Below the pieces are notes generated by a model, which saw only the letters and a list, made by a program, of their open reading frames with translations, made no database searches and was not told the origin of the DNA. A stretch of 64,000 bases of DNA from Pleodorina starrii (Eukaryota; Chlorophyta; Chlorophyceae; Chlamydomonadales; Volvocaceae), in the NCBI GenBank assembly GCA_030267565.1, contig BRXU01000005.1, forward strand, positions 5,236,001 through 5,300,000, in the 5' to 3' direction. Made by a program: the position numbers and the translations under genes. Below, in pieces: positions 47,401 through 56,300 of the stretch. Each line of letters begins with the position of its first letter. The first letter of the stretch is position 1.

Positions 47401-50139
47401 GCGCTGGCGCTGGGTTCGCCGCGGCTGCGGCCGCCGCAGCCGCGGCGCCGGGCGGCTCCAGGACTGCCACCGCCGCCGCCGCCGCCGGCGCTGGAGGTGG
47501 CGGCGGCGGCGGCGGCGGCCCCAGTGACGCCACCGTGGCTCGTATCGTGGCGGGGGTGGTGGGTCGGCTGGTGGATGGAGTGGAGGCGGCGGCTAGGCGG
47601 CAGCAGTCCAGGGAGGTTGCGGTGGCGGCTGTCATGCGACGCATGCTGTGGCACGTGTCCCGGTCGGCGGCGCGGGAGGAGCTGGGGTTGCGGTCGCCAG
47701 GGCGGGCCACGGGCCGGGGCAGGGGCAGGGGTCGAGGTCGTGGGTTGCTCGGCCTACAGGCTTGTGGCGTACAGGTGGCGGGGACCGGCGGCGGTGGTGG
47801 TGGTGGCGGTGGTGGTGGTGGTGAGGGAGGGTGTGGCGCGGGTGTGAGTCAGCAGCGGCGGTGGCGGCTGCAGCAGCGCTTGCGGCTGCAGGAGCAGCAG
47901 CGGGGCTCGGAGAGCGGCGGGCCGGGTGGAGGAGGCGGGAGAGAGACCGTGGGGTCCAGGGGCCGGGGGAGGGGGAGGGGCCGAGGGAGGGGTGAGGCGC
48001 GAGGAGGGGAGGGAGCCGCCATGCAGCAACAGCAGGGCGGCGACGGCGGCGGTGGAGATTTGGACGAGCACCAGGAGGAGGGGTCGTACACGCGACTGAG
48101 CTACGAGGAGCGGCAGGTACGGTACGATACGGTACGGCATTTGTTGTGATACGCGCGTTCCCATCATTTCCCTTAGTTGCTGCATGACACCAGGTTTGGG
48201 CGTTGTGCCTTTCCTTGACTGCACTTGCCGATTAAATAAATGTTATTCATCACGTTCATTATTAAATTCAAAGAGCTCTCTACCTTTGTCGCCCACGGTT
48301 CGTGCCGGCTGTCGCGGTGACGTTGTACGACAGACAGCGCGTGCGGTGCGGTGCTGTACGGTCTTGGGCCGCCCCCCGGGGGCCCCCCGCCACCCTCCTG
48401 CCCCCCAAAACATTTGTGACCCGCCCAAGAGACCTCAATTAGTCTCATAACCCGCATGCTGGCCTCGCTTCGCCAGCCTTGCTCGCGATCGCTTACGCCG
48501 TGCTCTCTCTCCCTGCCCTCGCGCCCTGCCCTCGAGCGAATGTGTGTTCAGGTCCGCGGTGTCGTGTCCCGCCTTCTGCGCCGAGTGGAGGCGGCGGCGC
48601 GGGCCGAGCGCATCAGCCGTTCCGTACAGCTGGTCATGGACTCCATGATACATCGCCTGGAGGCGGCGCAGGAGGGCCGGCGGCGCCGCCGCCGCCGGCA
48701 GCGACAACGGCTGCAGGACGGAGGCGACGGAGCCCTGGGGCCGGCGGCGGTGGCGCCGCCGCCGCCGCCAGGGGAGGCCGACGCAGAGAACGGCGGCAGC
48801 AGAGTCGTCACGGTGGTAGCGGTGGTGAAGCGTGGGCGGGAGGAGGAAGAGGAGGGCGATGCGGCGGCGGCGGGGGGCAGACCGGCCAAGGTGCCGACCC
48901 ATGGGTCATCAGTGCGGCAGGGCGGCGGCGGCGGCGGCAGACTCCTGGCGCCGGTTTTTATGCCGAACATGGCGCCCTCGGTGGGCGGCGGCGGCGGTGG
49001 CGGGGGGATCAAGCGGCGGCGGCGACAGCTGCAAGCGGAGGTGGGCGCTGCAGGAAAGCGTTTTGCGCAGCAGCCGCCGGCGGCGGAGGTTGCTGCTGCT
49101 GCAGCAGCAGCTGCGGTGGCGGCGGATCTCTCCGGCGTCGATGCGCAAAACACCGATGACGGCAGCGGCGTCAGGTCCGGAGCTGGAACGGGTCGGGGCA
49201 GCGTCGCCGCCGCCTCCGCCGCCGCTGCCGCCGCCGTACCTCCGTCGGCCCTGGAGGCCGCGACACCGCGGCGGCGCGGTCGTCCCCGACGGCGGCCGCC
49301 CGAAGCGGATTCCGCCGTCGGCGCCGCCGACGGCGCCGGCGCGGGCGCCGCCGTTGACGCTTCCGCCGCCGCGGACGACGCGGCGGTGGCGGCTGACGGC
49401 GCCGCCGAGTCCGCCGTCATCGAGGAGCAGTGGAGCGGCCGCTGGAGTGAGCCGCGGGTGCTGCGCGCCGCGACGCGCCTGGCGCTGGCGGGCGCGGAAC
49501 TTGGCGGGCCGGACATACGGCGGGCGGTACGGCAGGTACGGCAGGCCGTACTGCTGCATGACTGGCTGGGGTACGGCAGGCCGTACTGCTGCATGACTGG
49601 CTAGGGTACGGCAGGCCGTACTACTGCTGCATGACTGGCTACGGTACGGCATGCCGTACTGCTGCATGACTGGCTAGGGTTGCGGGTAGCCCAGCCAGAT
49701 ATTGATTGCGCCAGGGAGGGCTGGGCAGTGGGCACTCAGGAGGGTGCAGGTCAACCGATGTATGAAGTTGCACGATGGATTGGGGACAGGGCAATGAATG
49801 GGTGCCATACAACAGACCGGTACGGCACTGCCGCGCACCTTGCTGTTTGTGAGCGACTCATGGGCCATGGCGCCGCGACTCTTCGGCTTCCGCTGTTACC
49901 GGCTCACCGGCTCGCTCACCGGCTTACTCGTTGGGTGCATTGCATGCATTGAATGCTTTGCGTGTGCATGCATGAGCGGTCCCACGTCCCAGGTCCTGTC
50001 AAATGGATATGCAAATGGCTGCCCATTATTGAAAACGACACAGGTGCTTCGGCGGGACGGCTTCCGGTTGCTGCGGTGGCTGCGGGAACATCGGGAGAGG
50101 GCGCTGGAGGTGGAGGCGTCAACGTCGGGTAGGGCCTAG
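34065..50139 (+). CDS. Giant ALKBH9/10-like 2OG-Fe(II) oxygenase-domain protein, about 3,436 aa
   Basis: Exons read as 34065-34433, 34934-35098, 35858-35978, 36609-37153, 37488-42459, 42994-44770, 45298-45397, 45854-45949, 46420-46553, 47035-47170, 47301-48116, 48552-49535 and 50044-50139; total 10,311 nt, all phases compatible. The AlkB domain spans about residues 2575-2800: TKMFFGARYLW, VPPPLRWMRHL, VIPRGFVDSIALNLYHDGSE, SHYDDAARFRRPIYSLRLFS, LSFGGHLFG, VPMPRGCVTVL and IKHSVRP. Fe ligands are H2717 and D2719 (HYD) and H2777 (KHS). ALKBH9/10 enzymes remove N6-methyl from adenine in plant mRNA. R2794 fits the second Arg of RxNxTxR, but the first is replaced by Ser. The N-terminal 2,500 residues hold short conserved-looking islands (HTVRQYLLQGHRRRALL; LYSYCCRLELYVDEQLW; YLIGTRDCFTYHLQPRV) set in long Ala/Gln/Pro/Glu tracts. 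A basic, RG-rich tail follows the domain. The first splice (GTCTGA donor) is weakest; exon 1 could belong to something else. Confidence 0.82.
35738..35832 (+). repeat. Two-copy tandem duplication before exon 3 of the ALKBH gene
   Basis: GTATCATGTCTTCACGTGTC followed by AGGCTGAGGGGC is repeated about 60 bp later as GTATCATGTCTTCATGTGTC plus AGGGTGAGGGGC, ending 25 nt before the acceptor at 35857. Intronic. Confidence 0.8.
36167..36233 (+). repeat. Short dispersed element, copy 8 (intron of ALKBH gene)
   Basis: GGGGGTTAAAAACC, a short insertion (CTAAGTTC), then AGATACCGCGGTGAGGGAAC and GGAGACGGCGTTAGCGAACG. Same order of blocks as copy 6, sense to the gene, about 190 nt from the donor at 35979. 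Confidence 0.75.
36285..36342. repeat. Inverted repeat with 20-nt arms
   Basis: Arm 1 GCGATCGCCGCAACGGCCCA (36285-36304) and arm 2 TGGGCCGTTACGGCGATCGC (36323-36342) are complementary at 19 of 20 positions around an 18-nt loop. It lies in the intron 35979-36608 of the ALKBH gene. Confidence 0.9.
38290..38440 (+). repeat. GGATCC-punctuated coding repeat in ALKBH exon 5
   Basis: Tandem 12-18-bp units each starting GGATCCAA encode a run of GSNGVGSNRIG-like residues. It is an in-frame expansion in a low-complexity linker. Confidence 0.85.
40970..41310 (+). repeat. PSTPLAA coding repeat in ALKBH exon 5
   Basis: Units CCTTCGACGCCGCTGGCGGC and CCGTCGACGCCGCTG alternate about 20 times, encoding PSTPLAAQPSTPLPSTPLAA-like sequence. 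Units are multiples of three, so the frame is kept; the pattern is a Ser/Thr-Pro-rich linker with potential phosphorylation sites. Confidence 0.9.
43170..43310 (+). repeat. ASASVP coding repeat in ALKBH exon 6
   Basis: An 18-bp unit GCGTCGGCGTCAGTGCCA and close variants repeat about eight times, encoding ASASVPASASVP. It is in frame and low complexity. Confidence 0.9.
46035..46165 (+). repeat. CA-rich microsatellite in intron
   Basis: Imperfect ACACATACACAC and ACACATCC units lie in the intron between the two exons that carry NLYHDGSEGIG and SHYDD of the AlkB domain. Confidence 0.9.
49536..49680 (+). repeat. Four-copy 35-38-bp repeat with GTAC palindromes
   Basis: Each unit starts GTACGGCAGGCCGTAC (near-palindromic; the fourth copy, GTACGGCATGCCGTAC, is a perfect palindrome) and continues TGCTGCATGACTGGCTAGG. 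The array begins exactly at the donor of the last intron of the ALKBH gene, so each unit repeats the GTACGG donor sequence. Confidence 0.9.
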
Positions 50140-50159
50140 GGCCTAGGGCGGCTGCTGTG

Positions 50160-50164
50160 TGTAA
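50160..50164 (+). terminator. TGTAA poly(A) signal of the giant ALKBH gene
   Basis: TGTAA lies 21 nt after the stop codon at 50137-50139. It is the only match before the satellite array begins at 50371, so the transcript probably ends within this 230-bp gap. Confidence 0.5.
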
Positions 50165-50370
50165 GGGGCGTGGGCGCTGTGAGCGTGTGGCGCTGCTGCT
50201 GCTGGGGCGCCGCGGTTCGGGTTGTGTGGGTTGGGTTCGCGGCGGTTGGTTGGATGGGTCGTGGGTGGGCATATGGGGCGGGTGGTTTTTGGGTATATGC
50301 ACGGTAGCTGGCGCCCCGCCCCGGTACGTGTGTGTGCGCGTGTGAGTATTACTGCGTGTCCGCTAGTGGG

Positions 50371-53300
50371 GGCCTGCGGGGGCCTCCGGGGGCCTCCGGG
50401 GGCCTGATGGGGCCTGCGGGGGCCTGCGGGGGCCTCCGGGGGCCTTCGGGGGCCTGCGGGGGCCTGCGGGGGCCTGCGGGGGCCTGCGGGGGCCTCCGGG
50501 GGCCTTCGGGGGCCTCCGGGGGCCTGCGGGGGCCTGCGGGGGCCTGCGGGGGCCTCCGGGGGCCTCCGGGGGCCTGCGGGGGCCTGCGGGGGCCTCCGGG
50601 GGCCTGCGGGGGCCTCCGGGGGCCTGCGGGGGCCTCCGGGGGCCTGCGGGGGCCTGCGGGGGCCTCCGGGGGCCTGCGGGGGCCTCCGGGGGCCTTCGGG
50701 GGCCTTCGGGGGCCTCCGGGGGCCTCCGGGGGCCTTCGGGGGCCTCCGGGGGCCTCCGGGGGCCTTCGGGGGCCTGCGGGGGCCTCCGGGGGCCTCCGGG
50801 GGCCTTCGGGGGCCTCCGGGGGCCTGCGGGGGCCTGCGGGGGCCTCCGGGGGCCTGCGGGGGCCTCCGGGGGCCTGCGGGGGCCTGCGGGGGCCTTCGGG
50901 GGCCTGCGGGGGCCTTCGGGGGCCTACGGGGGCCTCCGGGGGCCTCCGGGGGCCTTTGGGGGCCTGCGGGGGCCTCCGGGGGCCTTAGGGGGCCTTCGGG
51001 GGCCTTATGGGGCCTTCGGGGGCCTTCGGGGGCCTTCGGGGGCCTCCGGGGGCCTGCGGGGGCCTGCGGGGGCCTTCGGGGGCCTGCGGGGGCCTTCGGG
51101 GGCCTCCGGGGGCCTCCGGGGGCCTCCGGGGGCCTTCGGGGGCCTGCGGGGGCCTCCGGGGGCCTGCGGGGGCCTGCGGGGGCCTGCGGGGGCCTGCGGG
51201 GGCCTCCGGGGGCCTTCGGGGGCCTCCGGGGGCCTTCGGGGGCCTCCGGGGGCCTCCGGGGGCCTGCGGGGGCTTGCGGGGGCCTTCGAGGGCCTGCGGG
51301 GGCCTGCGGGGGCCTGCGGGGGCCTGCTGGGGCCTGCGGGGGCCTGCGGGGGCCTGCGGGGGCCTTCGGGGGCCTCCGGGGGCCTGCGGGGGCCTGCGGG
51401 GGCCTGCGGGGGCCTGCGGGGGCCTTCGGGGGCCTCCGGGGGCCCGCGGGGGCCTTCGGGGGCCTTCGGGGGCCTGCGGGGGCCTGCGGGGGCCTGCGGG
51501 GGCCTGCGGGGGCCTGCGGGGGCCTGCGGGGGCCTGCGGGGGCCTGCGGGGGCCTGCGGGGGCCTTCGAGGGCCTGCGCGGGCCTTCGTGGGCCTCCGGG
51601 GGCCCGCGGGGGCCTTCGGGGGCCTTCGGGGGCCTGCGGGGGCCTTCGGGGGCCTGCGGGGGCCTTCGGGGGCCTTCGGGGGCCTGCGGGGGCCTTCGGG
51701 GGCCTCCGGGGGCCTGCGGGGGCCTCCGGGGGCCTGCGGGGGCCTCCGGGGGCCTTCGGGGGCCTCCGGGGGCCTGCGGGGGCCTGCGGGGGCCTGCGGG
51801 GGCCTCCGGGGGCCTCCGGGGGCCTGCGGGGGCCTGCGGGGGCCTGCGGGGGCCTCCGGGGGCCTGCGGGGGCCTTCGGGGGCCTCCGGGGGCCTTCGGG
51901 GGCCTCCGGGGGCCTCCGGGGGCCTTCGGGGGCCTGCGGGGGCCTCCGGGGGCCTCCGGGGGCCTTCGGGGGCCTCCGGGGGCCTGCGGGGGCCTGCGGG
52001 GGCCTCCGGGGGCCTGCGGGGGCCTCCGGGGGCCTGCGGGGGCCTCCGGGGGCCTGCGGGGGCCTGCGGGGGCCTCCGGGGGCCTGCGGGGGCCTCCGGG
52101 GGCCTTCGGGGGCCTTCGGGGGCCTCCGGGGGCCTCCGGGGGCCTTCGGGGGCCTCCGGGGGCCTCCGGGGGCCTTCGGGGGCCTCCGGGGGCCTCCGGG
52201 GGCCTTCGGGGGCCTCCGGGGGCCTGCGGGGGCCTGCGGGGGCCTCCGGGGGCCTGCGGGGGCCTCCGGGGGCCTGCGGGGGCCTGCGGGGGCCTTCGGG
52301 GGCCTGCGGGGGCCTTCGGGGGCCTGCGGGGGCCTTCGGGGGCCTGCGGGGGCCTGCGGGGGCCTGCGGGGGCCTCGGGGGGCCTTCGGGGGCCTTCGAG
52401 GGCCTCCGGGGGCCTCCGGGGGCCTCCGGGGGCCTCCGGGGGCCTCCGGGGGCCTCCGGGGGCCTTCGGGGGCCTCCGGGGGCCTCCGGGGGCCTCCGGG
52501 AACCTTCGGGGGCCTCCGGGGGCCTGCGGGGGCCTGCGGGGGCCTCCGGGGGCCTGCGGGGGCCTCCGGGGGCCTGCGGGGGCCTGCGGGGGCCTTCGGG
52601 GGCCTGCGGGGGCCTTCGGGGGCCTGCGGGGGCCTTCGGGGGCCTGCGGGGGCCTGCGGGGGCCTGCGGGGGCCTCCGGGGGCCTGCGGGGGCCTCCGGG
52701 GGCCTCCGGGGGCCTCCGGGGGCCTGCGGGGGCCTCCGGGGGCCTGCGGGGGCCTCCGGGGGCCTGCGGGGGCCTCCGGGGGCCTGCGGGGGCCTCCGGG
52801 GGCCTGCGGGGGCCTTCGGGGGCCTTCGGGGGCCTGCGGGGGCCTTCGGGGGCCTCCGGGGGCCTCCGGGGGCCTCCGGGGGCCTGCGGGGGCCTTCGGG
52901 GGCCTTCGGGGGCCTGCGGGGGCCTTCGGGGGCCTCCGGGGGCCTCCGGGGGCCTCCGGGGGCCTTCGGGGGCCTGCGGGGGCCTCCGGGGGCCTTCGGG
53001 GGCCTCCGGGGGCCTGCGGGGGCCTGCGGGGGCCTGCGGGGGCCTGCGGGGGCCTTCGGGGGCCTTCGGGGGCCTGCGGGGGCCTGCGGGGGCCTCCGGG
53101 GGCCTGCGGGGGCCTGCGGGGGCCTTCGGGGCCTGCGGGGCCTCCGGGGGCCTCCGGGGGCCTGCGGGGGCCTCCGGGGGCCTGCGGGGGCCTCCGGGGG
53201 CCTGCGGGGGCCTTCGGGGGCCTTCGGGGGCCTGCTGGGGCCTTCGGGGGCCTCCGGGGGCCTCCGGGGGCCTCCGGGGGCCTTCGGGGGCCTGCGGGGG

Positions 53301-56300
53301 CCTTCGGGGGCCTTCGGGGCCTGCGGGGCCTCCGGGGGCCTCCGGGGGCCTGCGGGGGCCTCCGGGGGCCTTCGGGGGCCTCCGGGGGCCTCCGGGGGCC
53401 TGCGGGGGCTTGCGGGGGCCTTCGGGGGCCTGCGGGGGCCTTCGGGGGCCTCCGGGGGCCTTCGGGGGCCTCCGGGGGCCTCCGGGGGCCTTTGGGGGCC
53501 TCCGGGGGCTTCCGGGGGCCTGCGGGGGCCTTCGAGGGCCTGCGGGGGCCTTCGGGGGCCTACGGGGGCCTGCGGGGGCCTCCGGGGGCCTTACGGGGCC
53601 TTCGGGGGCCTTATGGGGCCTTCGGGGGCCTTCGGGGGCCTTCGGGGGCCTCCGGGGGCCTGCGGGGGCCTGCGGGGGCCTTCGGGGGCCTGCGGGGGCC
53701 TTCGGGGGCCTACGGGGGCCTGCGGGGGCCTGCGGGGGCCTTCGAGGGCCTGCGGGGGCCTTCGGGGGCCTACGGGGGCCTGCGGGGGCCTTCGGGGGCC
53801 TCCGGGGGCCCGCGGGGGCCTTCGGGGGCCTCCGGGGGCCTCCGGGGGCCTTCGGGGGCCTGCGGGGGCCTCCGGGGGCCTGCGGGGGCCTTCGGGGGCC
53901 TGCGGGGGCCTCCGGGGGCCTCCGGGGGCCTGCGGGGGCCTGCGGGGGCCTGCGGGGGCCTGCGGGGGCCTGCGGGGGCCTGCGGGGGCCTCCGGGGGCC
54001 TTCGGGGGCCTCCGGGGGCCTGCGGGGGCCTTCGGGGGCCTCCGGGGGCCTGCGGGGGCCTTCGGGGGCCTTCGAGGGCCCGCGGGGGCCTTCGGGGGCC
54101 TGCGGGGGCCTGCGGGGGCCTTCGGGGGCCTTAAGGGGCCTCCGGGGGCCTCCGGGGGCCTTCGGGGGCCTCCGGGGGCCTTCGGGGGCCTGCGGGGGCC
54201 TCCGGGGGCCTTCGGGGCCTGCGGGGCCTCCGGGGGCCTCCGGGGGCCTGCGGGGGCCTCCGGGGGCCTTCGGGGGCCTCCGGGGGCCTCCGGGGGCCTG
54301 CGGGGGCTTGCGGGGGCCTTCGGGGGCCTGCGGGGGCCTTCGGGGGCCTCCGGGGGCCTTCGGGGGCCTCCGGGGGCCTCCGGGGGCCTTTGGGGGCCTC
54401 CGGGGGCTTCCGGGGGCCTGCGGGGGCCTTCGAGGGCCTGCGGGGGCCTTCGGGGGCCTACGGGGGCCTGCGGGGGCCTCCGGGGGCCTTACGGGGCCTT
54501 CGGGGGCCTTATGGGGCCTTCGGGGGCCTTCGGGGGCCTTCGGGGGCCTCCGGGGGCCTGCGGGGGCCTGCGGGGGCCTTCGGGGGCCTGCGGGGGCCTT
54601 CGGGGGCCTCCGGGGGCCTGCGGGGGCCTGCGGGGGCCTGCGGGGGCCTGCGGGGGCCTTCGGGGGCCTCCGGGGGCCTGCGGGGGCCTTCGGGGGCCTC
54701 CGGGGGCCTGCGGGGGCCTTCGGGGGCCTCCGGGGGCCTCCGGGGGCCTGCGGGGGCCTGCGGGGGCCTCCGGGGGCCTGCGGGGGCCTTCGGGGGCCTG
54801 CGGGGGCCTCCGGGGGCCTCCGGGGGCCTGCGGGGGCCTGCGGGGGCCTGCGGGGGCCTGCGGGGGCCTGCGGGGGCCTGCGGGGGCCTCCGGGGGCCTT
54901 CGGGGGCCTCCGGGGGCCTGCGGGGGCCTTCGGGGGCCTCCGGGGGCCTGCGGGGGCCTTCGGGGGCCTTCGAGGGCCCGCGGGGGCCTTCGGGGGCCTG
55001 CGGGGGCCTGCGGGGGCCTTCGGGGGCCTTAAGGGGCCTCCGGGGGCCTCCGGGGGCCTTCGGGGGCCTTCGGGGGCCTGCGGGGGCCTCCGGGGGCCTC
55101 CGGGGGCCTTCGGGGGCCTCCGGGGGCCTGCGGGGGCCTGCGGGGGCCTCCGGGGGCCTGCGGGGGCCTCCGGGGGCCTGCGGGGGCCTCCGGGGGCCTC
55201 CGGGGGCCTTCGGGGGCCTCCGGGGGCCTGCGGGGGCCTTCGGGGGCCTCCGGGGGCCTGCGGGGGCCTTCGGGGGCCTTCGGGGGCCCGCGGGGGCCTT
55301 CGGGGGCCTGCGGGGGCCTGCGGGGGCCTTCGGGGGCCTTCGGGGGCCTCCGGGGGCCTCCGGGGGCCTTCGGGGGCCTCCGGGGGCCTTCGGGGGCCTG
55401 CGGGGGCCTCCGGGGGCCTCCGGGGGCCTTCGGGGGCCTCCGGGGGCCTGCGGGGGCCTGCGGGGGCCTGCGGGGGCCTCCGGGGGCCTGCGGGGGCCTC
55501 CGGGGGCCTGCGGGGGCCTGCGGGGGCCTTCGGGGGCCTTCGGGGGCCTGCGGGGGCCTGCGGGGGCCTTCGGGGGCCTTCGGGGGCCTTCGAGGGCCTG
55601 CGGGGGCCTGCGGGGGCCTGCGGGGATCTGCGGGGGCCTTCTGGGGCCTTGGGGGCCTCCGGGGGCCTTCGGGGGCCTTCGGGGGCCTCCGGGGGCCTTC
55701 GGGGGCCTGCGGGGGCCTTCGGGGGCCTGCGGGGGCCTTCGGGGGCCTCCGGGGGCCTTCGGGGGCCTCCGGGGGCCTCCGGGGGCCTTTGGGGGCCTCC
55801 GGGGGCTTCCGGGGGCCTCCGGGGGCCTGCGGGGGCCTGCGAGGGCCTTAGGGGGCCTTCGGGGGCCTTCGGGGGCCTTCGGGGGCCTTCGGGGGCCTCC
55901 GGGGGCCTGCGGGGGCCTGCGGGGGCCTTCGGGGGCCTGCGGGGGCCTTCGGGGGCCTACGGGGGCCTGCGGGGGCCTGCGGGGGCCTTCGAGGGCCTGC
56001 GGGGGCCTTCGGGGGCCTACGGGGGCCTGCGGGGGCCTTCGGGGGCCTCCGGGGGCCCGCGGGGGCCTTCGGGGGCCTCCGGGGGCCTTTGGGGGCCTGC
56101 GGGGGCCTCCGGGGGCCTGCGGGGGCCTTCGGGGGCCTGCGGGGGCCTCCGGGGGCCTCCGGGGGCCTGCGGGGGCCTGCGGGGGCCTGCGGGGGCCTGC
56201 GGGGGCCTGCGGGGGCCTCCGGGGGCCTTCGGGGGCCTCCGGGGGCCTTCGGGGGCCTCCGGGGGCCTCCGGGGGCCTGCGGGGGCCTGCGGGGGCCTTC

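Noticed and set aside
42948..50139. A separate AlkB gene starting at an ATG near 42948
   Set aside because: The exon at 42994 completes the codon left by the donor at 42459 exactly, giving DYWSFAGKPTAEVF; a single gene is simpler, although transcripts could still show a second start.
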